Shown here one piece after another: positions 1-8,114 of a stretch of DNA of 38,811 bases (its first letter is position 1; every line of letters starts with the position of its first letter). The stretch comes from an uncultured Porphyromonadaceae bacterium (lineage in GTDB: Bacteria > Bacteroidota > Bacteroidia > Bacteroidales > Muribaculaceae). The stretch is from assembly GCA_947175695.1 (NCBI GenBank), contig CAMWNT010000011.1:1-38811 (forward strand). Direction: 5' to 3'. The notes beneath the pieces were generated by a model. That model was not told the DNA's origin. It saw only the letters and a list, made by a program, of their open reading frames with translations, and ran no database searches. A program made the position numbers and the translations under genes.

Positions 1-70
1 CATTGCGCGACCGACCGACATTCACACCGTTGCTCGCTTCGTTTTCATGCCCATAAAAGCATCATGGCCG

Positions 71-100
71 CTAAGTTACCAATAATTTCTTAAATTGCAA
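71..100 (-). promoter_or_regulatory. Candidate Bacteroidetes-type promoter firing off the left edge
   Basis: Read on the minus strand, a TTG (98-100) is followed after 19 bases by TAACTTAG (71-78). This is close to the Bacteroidetes sigma-factor consensus TTTG, about 19-21 bases, then TAnnTTTG. A transcript would start near 64 and run left. Minus-strand ATG codons at 19-21 and 1-3 are in one frame that stays open to the edge, so a gene may start here, but too little is visible to name it. The -7 box has two mismatches, so this is tentative. Confidence 0.35.
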
Positions 101-157
101 ATATTTTTGTAAAAAATCGAAAAATATTTTGCGGAGATAAAACAAAAGAGATAAAAC

Positions 158-194
158 AAAGATAGCCGCCTCGGATTTCCGGGCGGCTATCTTT
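158..194 (-). terminator. Hairpin terminator of the efflux operon
   Basis: A perfect 13-base-pair inverted repeat (158-170 with 182-194) encloses an 11-base loop. On the minus strand the stem is followed by a T-rich tract. It lies about 180 bases beyond the stop codon of the MFS pump and before the candidate leftward promoter at 71-100, which fits termination of the efflux operon. Of the 375 gene-free bases at the left end, the stretch 195-355 shows nothing recognisable. Bases 356-375 hold a second 8-base-pair hairpin with an ACCG loop directly after the pump stop codon. Confidence 0.65.
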
Positions 195-375
195 TCATAT
201 TTATTCGATGGGTTGTACTCGTGAGGAATGTTTGAACGTAGCTCAAGGTTCGCGCATCCCTATATGCGCAGATATTCAATAAGCTAAGTGGTGTCGGATG
301 CCGGTTGGCCTCCACGCATCTGCGTGATTCCCGGGCGGATGGTTGCGCGCGAACGTCGTCGCTACCGAGCGACGA

Positions 376-1992
376 TCATGCTTTGACGGCGTCGGAGCTG
401 TAGCCGGCAGAGCGCACCATCGATTTCATTACGCGGCGGATCGTGCGCCATTTCGGGAATATCGCGTTCGGACGTATGGGAGTGTAGAGTAGCAGAATGA
501 ATGCCAACGAGACAAGACCGACAATCAACAGCCATCCGTAGATCTCCTTCATGCTCTCCAGGAGTGCCTGACCCTGGATGATGCCGAAGAGTTGAGATGC
601 GGGGATATGAGCCGCCTGCTGATTGGTGGCTGTCATCGCCATGGCCAATTCGGATGCATTACGCGCGACGCTATGGCTCAGCCACTCCCCTATGATCGCG
701 GGTCCGAGCGTGGCCCCCATCACGGCGCCTGCAAAGCCATTGACCGTCAAAGCCTGCGGGAATACGAAGAAATGCAAACCGCTTTGCACTATTGAAGTCA
801 GATACACCGTAGAGATAATCACCGACCCCGCGCCACGCAAAAACAGCGGCAGGAAAAGCATCTCCTTCTCCACTCCATAATCGATCATGAAATAGAAATA
901 GGCCAGATAGCCGCAGGCAAACGCGAAGCCTAACGCAGTCATCGTCTTGTAGCTCCAATGACGAAGTGCAAAGCCGAAATAGCAGAGAGCGATCCCGACT
1001 ACAATCCCGACCATCACATACCAATTGAGATCGATCAGATTCGTCTCGACGAAACCGAGAATATGGATCGCATACGAATGCTCGAATACATGCTCTGTGG
1101 CCATGATTGTGAAAAACACGAGATACACCAATATCGCTCTGACCACATTCCGATTCGTCAAGGCCGGAATCGAAATGTAAGGATGATGGAGGAAGGTCGC
1201 GCGCCAGAGGTTGATGGCTACGCACACCGCCCCGAAAATAGCGGCGGCACGAATTTCCTCGGCCTCAAACCAATCATAATGATTGCCATAGACGCAGATG
1301 AATGTGAAGCAAAGCATAAAGCAGCTCCAGAGAATCGAGCCTATCCAGTCGATGCCGAGCAGAGGGATGCGCATCATCCCCTTGAACGGCTTGACGAATA
1401 TCACTACGAGGATCATCATCAGAATCAGAAGCGCCGACATCAAAGCGTGCATGTGCTCCCAATTGTGATAAAACGAAGTATAGACCGTCACGATGCCGCT
1501 AAGCTGAATGGCGCCGTCGACGAGCAGATAGACATAGCAGAAGAAAATCGCCATATCGCGCTTCGGAGTCAGCCAAAGTTGGATTGTGGAGTTGCAGATA
1601 AACGTGGCCCACATTCTGAACCAACCCGCGACAAAGCAAGTCGCGACGAGCACGACCATATTTGTCGACGATGCGCAGATAATGTTGGCCGCGAGTAGCA
1701 CCGCGCCACAAGCCAGCATGCCGATGCGGGCCGAAAAGCGGAACTTCAGCCGAAACATCACGGCGAAATTGATCGACATGCCGACAAGCTGGGCATATCC
1801 GGCCATGAGCACATCCTCCTGCATGAGCGCGCTTGTGCCGACCATGTCGGTGACGGCCGCGAGGTAGACGCCTCCCGAAAACTGCACGATGACGACAAAG
1901 AGGATGAAGATCCAGGGTTTCAGCCGCCGTGGCACCCAATCGGGCACATCCGGAATATCGAAAGGACCCTGAGGTCCGTGGAAATCAGACAT
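376..1992 (-). CDS. MFS drug-efflux pump, DHA2/EmrB type
   Basis: This 538-residue inner-membrane protein has about 14 hydrophobic segments from residue 28 to about 510 and a short basic C-terminus, the size and layout of DHA2-family proton-driven exporters such as EmrB. The N-terminal ~25 residues are Pro-rich and cytoplasmic, ending in a PRRLKPW stretch before the first helix. It is the last gene of a three-gene unit, 20 bases after an HlyD-type adaptor and downstream of a TolC-like outer-membrane factor, so it should be the energised component of a tripartite pump that expels a drug, bile-like compound or other amphiphile directly to the outside. The substrate cannot be read from the sequence. 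The family call is based on overall topology and context rather than on a single diagnostic motif. Confidence 0.85.
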   Translation of the reverse strand: MSDFHGPQGPFDIPDVPDWVPRRLKPWIFILFVVIVQFSGGVYLAAVTDMVGTSALMQEDVLMAGYAQLVGMSINFAVMFRLKFRFSARIGMLACGAVLLAANIICASSTNMVVLVATCFVAGWFRMWATFICNSTIQLWLTPKRDMAIFFCYVYLLVDGAIQLSGIVTVYTSFYHNWEHMHALMSALLILMMILVVIFVKPFKGMMRIPLLGIDWIGSILWSCFMLCFTFICVYGNHYDWFEAEEIRAAAIFGAVCVAINLWRATFLHHPYISIPALTNRNVVRAILVYLVFFTIMATEHVFEHSYAIHILGFVETNLIDLNWYVMVGIVVGIALCYFGFALRHWSYKTMTALGFAFACGYLAYFYFMIDYGVEKEMLFLPLFLRGAGSVIISTVYLTSIVQSGLHFFVFPQALTVNGFAGAVMGATLGPAIIGEWLSHSVARNASELAMAMTATNQQAAHIPASQLFGIIQGQALLESMKEIYGWLLIVGLVSLAFILLLYTPIRPNAIFPKWRTIRRVMKSMVRSAGYSSDAVKA

Positions 1993-2012
1993 TTTATTCG
2001 ATTAGAAACGGC

Positions 2013-3047
2013 TTAATACTTCACAAGACACTCTACATTCATTCCGGCGCGCAGACGCTTCATCGCGTCGGCGGGATTATCCGAGGCAAAGCGGATTCTG
2101 ACCGGTATTCTCTGGCGGATCTTGACGAAATTGCCGGCAGAATTGTCTTGCGGGAGGAGTGAGAGTTCGGCGCCGGTAGCCTGTGAGATGGCGGTCACAG
2201 TGCCGTGGAATTTGACGTCGGGGATTGCGTCGACCTCGATCTCCACTTCGCTACCGGGGAAGATGTGGCGCAACTGGGTCTCCTTGAAATTGGCTGTCAC
2301 CCAGATATCGGAAGAGTCGATGATGTCGAGCAGCGTCTGGCCCGGCATGACGAGCTGGCCTGTCTGAATGTCCTTGCGTGCCGCATAGCCATCGCAGGGA
2401 GCGATGATATAGCAATAGCTGAGATTGAGCTCGGCCACATCAAGCATTGCCTTGGCAAGATCGATGCCGGCGTCGCTCTGAGCGATGCGACCCTTGCTTT
2501 CGGCCACAACCGAATTGGCCTGATTCTGCTGGCGCAGGAGCATCTCATAGCGGGCTTTTTTAGCTTCATAATCGGTCTTGATGGCGTCATACTGTCGGCG
2601 AGTGACGGCATCCTTGTCGAGGAGCGCCTGATAGCGGGCATAATCTGCGGCGGCATTGTCGAGCACAACCTTCGCTTCCTTGATCGAAGCGTCGCTCACT
2701 CCGGCCGATGCCGATGCCACTCCGACGGTGCGGTCGGCCACTCCCCTTCCGGCGAGTGCGTTCTGATATTCGGCGCGGGCGCGGGCCACATTTAGTCGGG
2801 CGTCGGAATCGTCGATGATCACGAGAGTGTCGCCCTTATGGATTTCGGAAAACTCGTCGAATCGGATTTCGTGGATATAGCCCTGCACGCGGGTATGGAC
2901 CGGCACAATTTGTTGTTCGACCCGGGCGTTGTCGGTGAATTCCATATCGGCGGGATGATAGAATTTCATGACCAGCCATGTGGCGCCTGAGGCTACGGCC
3001 GCGATTGTGATGATATAGGAGAGGATTTTTTTGCTTCTATGTGTCAT
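2013..3047 (-). CDS. HlyD/EmrA-type periplasmic adaptor
   Basis: This 344-residue protein begins with a short basic stretch and one membrane helix (about residues 10-28), then a biotinyl-lipoyl-like half motif with the sequence VQGYI near residue 54. A long Ala-rich coiled-coil hairpin (about 85-205) and the returning lipoyl half (GYAARKDIQTGQ) follow, and a beta-barrel region ends the protein. This is the order seen in membrane-fusion proteins of the EmrA/HlyD family, which bridge an inner-membrane pump and an outer-membrane channel. It lies 61 bases after the TolC-like gene and 20 bases before the MFS pump, so the three are probably co-transcribed. The 61-base gap is itself odd, made of imperfect repeats of CGGATT. 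Confidence 0.92.
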   Translation of the reverse strand: MTHRSKKILSYIITIAAVASGATWLVMKFYHPADMEFTDNARVEQQIVPVHTRVQGYIHEIRFDEFSEIHKGDTLVIIDDSDARLNVARARAEYQNALAGRGVADRTVGVASASAGVSDASIKEAKVVLDNAAADYARYQALLDKDAVTRRQYDAIKTDYEAKKARYEMLLRQQNQANSVVAESKGRIAQSDAGIDLAKAMLDVAELNLSYCYIIAPCDGYAARKDIQTGQLVMPGQTLLDIIDSSDIWVTANFKETQLRHIFPGSEVEIEVDAIPDVKFHGTVTAISQATGAELSLLPQDNSAGNFVKIRQRIPVRIRFASDNPADAMKRLRAGMNVECLVKY

Positions 3048-3108
3048 TTGGTCAGGATTCGGATTTAATCGGATTGGATATGACCCGATTTGATTGTAAT
3101 GGATCGGA

Positions 3109-4440
3109 TTAGATTGTGCCCGATGTGAAGAGCAGTTTATAGTAATTGTAGATGATGTTGATGCGTGCGTTGATGAGTTGTTGATCGGCGTCGAGGCGAG
3201 CGTTGGCGGCGTCGAGCATATCGGTGATCAGCGCCATGTCGGCCGAGTAGCGTGTGGCGGTGACATCGTAGTTGCGGTTGGCGAGTTCGACGCTCTTTTC
3301 GCAAGTCTTCAACTCTTCATATGCCTCGAGATATTTGATATATTCGGCGCGGATCTGCATCGTCAATTCATCGGATGTGGCGGCCGCTTGATCGACGGCT
3401 ACGGCTGTCGCCGCGCGACTGCGGTCGAGATTCCTGCGACCTTTATAGAGCGACGACACGTCATAGCTGACTCCGAGACCGACATACCAATAGCTGAGAT
3501 TGCGATTGATCGGCGGCACTTCAACAAGCACGGGCCCGTCGAGCACCCACTTGGCCTGCACACCGATCTTCGGGAGCAGGTCGGACTTTGCGAGTCGTTC
3601 GGCCTGCTTGCTGATCTCGACGCCGCTCGAGGCGAGTTGCATTCGGGGGGAATTGCCGAGTGCCTCGCTCTCCCACCACTCGCCGTTGCGCGACGGGAGA
3701 GCCTTGTCGAGGATCGACGCGTCGGGGGTAAACTTCAGCGTCGGGTCCATTCCGGCCGTGATGAGAAGGTCGGAGGAAAGGATCGATATCATATTGTCGA
3801 TCTTGACGAGCTGTAGATTATAGTTGGAGAGAAGCAGTTCGTAGCGGGTGATGTCGTTGCTGAGTGCGGTGCCCTGCTCATAGCGGGCGCGCATTTCCTC
3901 GAGCACTTTCTCCGCGCGGGCGATGTTCTGCTCCATGACAGTGCGCAGATTCGAGAATTTATAGATATCGAGATAATATCCTGCGAGCCGGAACCGGATG
4001 TTGTCGCGTTGCAGATCGGTTGCGAATCGTGAGGCGGAAGATTTGAGTTCTGCCATTCGGATTCCGGCCGTGATTGCGCCGCCGGTGTAGATCGGCTGTT
4101 CGATATCAATTCCGGCGCTGTTGCCATAGTGAGGGATCGGCGCTTTCTGATAATCGGAGAAATCGCGGGCTGTAGTGAACCCGTCGCCGATGAAACTGAA
4201 CGCGATGTTGGCGTTGATGTCGGGGAGTCGGGATGCTTTTGCGACATCCACAGCCAGCTGAGCCTCGCGCTCTGCGGCGAAACTCGGGCGCAACTGACTG
4301 CTGTTGGCCTCGGCGCTTGCGAAGATCTCCTCGAGGGTGATGACTGCAGCGGGCGTCTCGGCCTGAGCCGCGGCATTCATGCCGGCGGCGGCGCTCATGG
4401 CGGCCGCGAGAGCCGTCATGAGCAGTCGTTGTTGGATCAT
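3109..4440 (-). CDS. TolC-like outer-membrane efflux protein
   Basis: I place the start at 4440 (443 residues, beginning MIQQRLLM) because this gives a proper signal peptide (basic start, hydrophobic core, small residues ending near AAAQA). The reading frame extends 33 codons further upstream, but those residues are Arg/Pro-rich and look untranslated. The mature protein has two repeats of long amphipathic helices with LRPS and AVAVDQA-type stretches and a YTGG motif near residue 118, typical of the outer-membrane efflux protein family that trimerises into a channel-tunnel. First gene of the efflux operon with the adaptor and MFS pump. No regulator gene adjoins the operon. Confidence 0.9.
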   Translation of the reverse strand: MIQQRLLMTALAAAMSAAAGMNAAAQAETPAAVITLEEIFASAEANSSQLRPSFAAEREAQLAVDVAKASRLPDINANIAFSFIGDGFTTARDFSDYQKAPIPHYGNSAGIDIEQPIYTGGAITAGIRMAELKSSASRFATDLQRDNIRFRLAGYYLDIYKFSNLRTVMEQNIARAEKVLEEMRARYEQGTALSNDITRYELLLSNYNLQLVKIDNMISILSSDLLITAGMDPTLKFTPDASILDKALPSRNGEWWESEALGNSPRMQLASSGVEISKQAERLAKSDLLPKIGVQAKWVLDGPVLVEVPPINRNLSYWYVGLGVSYDVSSLYKGRRNLDRSRAATAVAVDQAAATSDELTMQIRAEYIKYLEAYEELKTCEKSVELANRNYDVTATRYSADMALITDMLDAANARLDADQQLINARINIIYNYYKLLFTSGTI

Positions 4441-5011
4441 GATGAAATGGTGTAAGTTGGGAAAAACGTTTATCCTATCCCGGGCTGCGTATCGATTGGG
4501 AGAGGCGTCGGGCCGGTTGCGGTGGCCGCACCATGGCACGCCCCTGCAAGGTGGATAAGTTCAACAGGTTAAACTCACAAAACTTAAAACGGTGAAATAT
4601 CGTCAGCGCAGGGATAAGTCTATCCGGCCCTGTCAGGATCAATACGATGTGACGGGCTTACGGGTGAAAATTAAATTGCGGGAATATGAAAATTCCGGAG
4701 GAGGCTCATTGCGTGCTCTTCCAGTTCTCTTTATGTGCGAATGTGAATAAGATCAAGCCGTTGACGGCTTTCAGGATATAGTTTATAGAAGTCATTTAGG
4801 GCGACTCTTTGTGAATCGCAGTGCAAATTTACGAATTTTTTTCGATAGAATCGATCGTCGGAAGCATATTTTTCGCGGGAGCAATGCGATAATCGGCGTC
4901 TTCATCGTCGGATATTGAGATGGAAACATACTCTAAAAAAAGTCAGTCCTTGCAGGTCAAAGAACAACCGCAAGGACTGATATCGTGTAAAATAATAGGT
5001 TTCAGTTATTG
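4441..5011. other. 571-base intergenic region, efflux operon leader
   Basis: Both flanking genes are on the minus strand, so this stretch should hold the efflux-operon promoter and the 3' end of the phosphatase gene. On the minus strand TAAATTTG (4824-4831) matches the TAnnTTTG -7 consensus exactly, but no TTG sits at the usual distance upstream, so the promoter call is weak and would imply a leader of nearly 400 bases. The leader contains a small hairpin (4755-4760 with 4765-4770, loop TTGA on the plus strand). No coding potential was seen. The phosphatase terminator at 4935-4980 is listed separately. Confidence 0.35.
4935..4980 (-). terminator. Rho-independent terminator of the phosphatase gene
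   Basis: An 11-base-pair perfect inverted repeat (4943-4953 with 4970-4980) is followed on the minus strand by a run of seven T residues (complement of 4935-4941). It lies 31 bases after the stop codon of the phosphatase gene. Stem plus T-run is the classic intrinsic terminator form. Confidence 0.85.
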
Positions 5012-6313
5012 TCAAGGAATTGCTTCGTAGGCTGCGAGAGTGTCTTCGAAACGCTGTTCGAGATCTTCCAGGAGATAAAGGCCGTCGGCGTTCTTGGTCA
5101 GGCCGGTGAAGCTGAGGGGATAGATCATCGGGGGATTGTCGAGGTCGAGAAGCTGCATGTCGCGGAGTTGGTCGACTGTCTGATAGACGAGATTGACATC
5201 GGCATATTCCTTGCCGTCGGCTCCTTCGAATTTCTCAAACACCACCTTGCAACCGATCGGAGTCTTCTTCTCGATAGCCTGCGGCACTTCATATTCTTCG
5301 ACTCCCAAAGCAGTGGTCAGGCTGGTGACGTTGCTGTCGTGGCCCACAAGGAATGTGAAGCGGCGATCGGGCGAACGGAGCTCGTCGTAGATATACTGTA
5401 CGAGCGGATGCGAAACATTTGTGGCGACAATCGGGGCGGCAAACAGCGCGTCCTGATATGTGTCTTTGACATGAGCGAGCTGTGCCCATTGGTCGCGTGT
5501 GAGATTATGACCGAAGCCCGCTGCCACCGAATCCGGCTCCTCATAATACTGAAGGATGAAAGCGTCGCTCGCCGAATTGAGCTCTTTTAGTGCGGATCCG
5601 GATTTGAGATAAGGCTCTTTCCATTTTTCGAGCACCACCTCAGTGTTGTAGTTTGTCAGACCCTGCAGTTTGGGATCATTCTCCTTCGCCATTGGAGAGT
5701 CGTCGACATCGAGCACCTCCATCATCAGCGTATAATCGGGTTTGATCTTCTCATTGAGTCCGACCAACCCCTTCTTTCCTCCCATTGCAGCAATCTGCTT
5801 CTGAGCCTCGGCTTGAAACTCCGGGCTGTTCTTCGTCAGCTGCGGATTGAAAAGGGGATCCATCTTTGAAGGGGTGAAGCGATGGTTGACGGTCACATTA
5901 CCGACGGGCATAAATCCCGACGTGAAATATTGGGCTGTGGCGATGCAGCGCTGCATCGAATTGGCGATGACGTTGAGATCGTCGGCAGTCGGCACATAGT
6001 TTTCAGGAAATAGGCCGGCATCGACGGCCCATTTGCGGAAATACTGTCCCATCATTGTTTCCAGCGCTCCGCCGCGCGACGTCAGTTCGCTCTTTCCGGA
6101 GCTCCACTTGTGCCATTTGTGAGGGGTCATCCTGCCCAGATCACTTTTGGAGTCCGACAGGGGCGAACGGATATTGTGGCGACTGAGCACGACCGCCTCC
6201 TTAAGTTTATATTTATCCTTGAATTCCTGAGAACGTTGTTGTTGGGCGAAGATTGATCCGGCCGACATTGAGCATGCCAAGATCAGAACAGCAGAAATAA
6301 CCGATGTTTTCAT
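5012..6313 (-). CDS. Secreted histidine acid phosphatase (phytase-like)
   Basis: 433 residues with an N-terminal signal peptide (about residues 1-23). The phosphohistidine motif appears as RHNIRSP (45-51), a variant of RHGxRxP with Asn in place of Gly, and the proton-donor HD pair is H325-D326 in GHDSN. The family (histidine phosphatase branch 2) includes glucose-1-phosphatase, phytases and bacterial inositol-polyphosphate phosphatases, which act in the periplasm or outside. Spacing between the two motifs and total length fit that branch. It probably releases phosphate from sugar phosphates or phytate; the exact substrate is open. It is monocistronic, with its own terminator at 4935-4980, and an inverted repeat (6399-6438) lies about 90 bases upstream of its start. 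Confidence 0.88.
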   Translation of the reverse strand: MKTSVISAVLILACSMSAGSIFAQQQRSQEFKDKYKLKEAVVLSRHNIRSPLSDSKSDLGRMTPHKWHKWSSGKSELTSRGGALETMMGQYFRKWAVDAGLFPENYVPTADDLNVIANSMQRCIATAQYFTSGFMPVGNVTVNHRFTPSKMDPLFNPQLTKNSPEFQAEAQKQIAAMGGKKGLVGLNEKIKPDYTLMMEVLDVDDSPMAKENDPKLQGLTNYNTEVVLEKWKEPYLKSGSALKELNSASDAFILQYYEEPDSVAAGFGHNLTRDQWAQLAHVKDTYQDALFAAPIVATNVSHPLVQYIYDELRSPDRRFTFLVGHDSNVTSLTTALGVEEYEVPQAIEKKTPIGCKVVFEKFEGADGKEYADVNLVYQTVDQLRDMQLLDLDNPPMIYPLSFTGLTKNADGLYLLEDLEQRFEDTLAAYEAIP

Positions 6314-6398
6314 AGCGTAAGTTTAGTTAGGCGGCAGATGTCGTGAAGCTCGCTGAGCCGACACGACACGCCGCAGGGTTGGTGGGTTATAGTGGATA

Positions 6399-6438
6399 TG
6401 AAATATCGGAACACGATTGCTCGCATTCCGATATTTCA
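6399..6438. repeat. 13-base-pair inverted repeat between fur and phosphatase
   Basis: TGAAATATCGGAA (6399-6411) and its exact complement (6426-6438) are separated by 14 bases. No T-run follows on either strand, so it is not a standard intrinsic terminator. It could be an operator or a leader hairpin for the phosphatase gene, or a T-poor end for the fur transcript. Confidence 0.6.
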
Positions 6439-6501
6439 ACGTGTGGATGTCGCAAAAGGTTGACGCCGGGTAGCGTGTTTGAAAACTATGCTATGCAGCA
6501 T

Positions 6502-6563
6502 AATCGCCAAAATCGCCAAAATCGCCCAAATAGCTAAGATAGCTACTTTAGCTAATATTGCTA
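6502..6563. repeat. Short tandem repeats after the fur stop codon
   Basis: Three near-identical copies of a 9-base unit (AATCGCCAA, 6502-6529, the third with one extra C) run directly into a series of TAGCTA/AGCTA/TTGCTA words spaced about ten bases apart (6531-6563). The block begins four bases beyond the stop codon of the Fur-family gene, in its 3' region. No function is evident. Confidence 0.6.
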
Positions 6564-6567
6564 TTCA

Positions 6568-6993
6568 TTATTGAATTTTCTCCGAGCAGCGCGGGCAGAG
6601 GCCTTTCAGCATGAAATTGATCGAGCGGATGTGGAAATCCTCCGGGAGTCCGACATCGGGCACTCCGACATTTTCGAAGCAGAAAGTCTTATGGCAGCTT
6701 TCACAATAGAAATGGGCGTGCATGTCGCTGATCGAGCAATGCCCTTCGCCGTGACACACTTCATACTTGACGATTCCGCGGCCATCTTCGAGGGCATGCA
6801 CGAGATCATGCTCCAGAAGCACATTGAGCACTCTGAACACACTTGACTTCTCCATCGTCTCAAGCCGACATTCAAGTTCACTCATGCTCAGCGGACTGTC
6901 GGATTCGAGCAGAGCGCGGATGACGAGGATTCGGTTGGCAGTCGGCCGGACGCCCCCTTTCTCCAATATCTCAACGGGTTGTTTGGATGTCAT
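6568..6993 (-). CDS. Fur-family metal-dependent repressor (Fur/Zur/PerR)
   Basis: 141 residues: an N-terminal winged helix with the family's RPTANR stretch (16-21) and a recognition-helix region SSVFRVLNVL (50-59), then the C-terminal dimer and metal domain with HAHFYCESC (92-100), where H92, H94, C97 and C100 are likely metal ligands. A second pair, C133 and C136, completes the structural zinc site usual in this family. Whether it senses iron, zinc or peroxide cannot be decided from sequence alone. It begins 21 bases after the stop of a flavodoxin-fold iron-sulfur protein and is probably co-transcribed with it, which favours a redox or iron role. Confidence 0.92.
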   Translation of the reverse strand: MTSKQPVEILEKGGVRPTANRILVIRALLESDSPLSMSELECRLETMEKSSVFRVLNVLLEHDLVHALEDGRGIVKYEVCHGEGHCSISDMHAHFYCESCHKTFCFENVGVPDVGLPEDFHIRSINFMLKGLCPRCSEKIQ

Positions 6994-7014
6994 TCTATAG
7001 GAATATATTCGTGG

Positions 7015-7656
7015 TCAGCGTTCGGTGAAGAAACTCGTGAATTCGCCACGCTCCTGCGCGGGCAATCCTTCAGCGTCGCGTTGCGAGCGGATCGCCTTGA
7101 TTAGAAACGCCATGTTGCGGGCAAGATTGCGCATTGTCTGCAATCCTTCGAGATCGTGCTCGACATCCTCGGCTGTAAAGCCGTGGACTTCATTCCAATA
7201 AGTCGACGAGGCGACCGGCATCGAACAGATCGTGAAATATTTGTTGATCTCGTCAAACGCCGAAGTGCTGCCTGCGCGACGCGAAGAAGCCACGGCCGCT
7301 CCGACCTTCATCGTCTTGTCAATGGTCGATGCCGATGAATAGAAGAGGCGGTCGAGAAAAGCGAGCAACTGGCCGTTGCCCCCGGCGTAATACACCGGTG
7401 TGCCGGCGATCAGGCCATCGGCCTCGGCAAACTTCGGAGCCGTCTCGTTGACAAGATCGTTGAAGACGCAACGTCCATGTGTGCGACAGAAATTGCAACT
7501 GATGCATCCGCGCACATCCTTTGTGCCGACCTCGATGCGCTCCGTGTCGACGCCACATTCATGAAGAGTCTTTTCGATTTCATCGAAAGCCCGGGCCACA
7601 CACCCCTCGGGGTGAGGACTGCCGTTGAGAAGGATAACTTTATATTTTTCAGCCAT
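7015..7656 (-). CDS. Iron-sulfur flavoprotein-like NAD(P)H-dependent reductase
   Basis: 213 residues with a flavodoxin-like fold: the FMN phosphate loop is NGSPHPEG (11-18) and the isoalloxazine-binding stretch is GTPVYYAGGNG near residues 85-95. Between them is a compact cysteine cluster C51-x2-C54-x2-C57-x5-C63, the arrangement that binds a 4Fe-4S cluster in iron-sulfur flavoproteins of anaerobes. These act as electron carriers or reduce oxygen, peroxide or quinone-like compounds. The gene precedes the Fur-family regulator by 21 bases, so it may be part of the regulator's own response. Upstream lies a GC-rich palindromic patch (around 7709-7720) of unknown role. Confidence 0.85.
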   Translation of the reverse strand: MAEKYKVILLNGSPHPEGCVARAFDEIEKTLHECGVDTERIEVGTKDVRGCISCNFCRTHGRCVFNDLVNETAPKFAEADGLIAGTPVYYAGGNGQLLAFLDRLFYSSASTIDKTMKVGAAVASSRRAGSTSAFDEINKYFTICSMPVASSTYWNEVHGFTAEDVEHDLEGLQTMRNLARNMAFLIKAIRSQRDAEGLPAQERGEFTSFFTER

Positions 7657-7910
7657 AAAGCGTATGTGTATATATGAATTGACGGGTTATGGGTCGTTGG
7701 CAGCCCGGCGCCGGCGCCATTCAATGCGCCGAGGCCGTCGGCCGACCGCTCAAATGATTAACGCCGCGAAGAGATAAAAGTTGTATATTCGCCGAGAGCC
7801 GCGGCCTCAGTCTATAAAACTATTTCATGCGCGGGTTGTTAAAACAATGTTATTGCATGTAGGATCCATCGATCCGACGAATCCGACATACGAAAAATGA
7901 GAATATAGTC

Positions 7911-8114
7911 ATGGATATTTCTATTATTGTTTGGAGTATACTTGTCGGCGCGTTTGTGCTGATGATGGCAGTGAAATCGATAACAATGATTGTGAGATTT
8001 ATATCCCATACCCAACCATTGATATCCATCGGAAAGGAAAAAGATGAATTCTTCATTCCGGGCGACGACATAGATTCCGAAATACCAGAAGCAGATGCAG
8101 ATGAGGAAAGCTGA
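7911..8114 (+). CDS. Small membrane protein before the ThrE pair, unknown function
   Basis: 67 residues: one strongly hydrophobic segment (about residues 5-33) followed by a soluble tail ending in an acidic run rich in Asp, Glu and Ser. The end of the frame overlaps the start of the downstream exporter gene by about 14-20 bases, which argues for translational coupling. I know no family for it. It could be a small accessory subunit of the exporter. A minus-strand frame covers the same bases (7850-8071), but it lacks the coupling with a neighbour, so I prefer the plus strand. Confidence 0.5.
   Translation: MDISIIVWSILVGAFVLMMAVKSITMIVRFISHTQPLISIGKEKDEFFIPGDDIDSEIPEADADEES

Noticed and set aside
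1..96. C-terminal end of a plus-strand gene in the first 96 bases
   Set aside because: The open frame gives a His/Ser/Arg-rich peptide unlike a protein end, and the interval contains a better leftward promoter.
5009..5590. 193-residue plus-strand frame opposite the phosphatase
   Set aside because: Covers the conserved C-terminal half of the phosphatase in antisense; no start signal or domain.
7850..8071. 73-residue minus-strand frame opposite the small ThrE-linked ORF
   Set aside because: The plus-strand frame overlaps and probably couples to the exporter gene; the minus frame has no neighbour or start signal.
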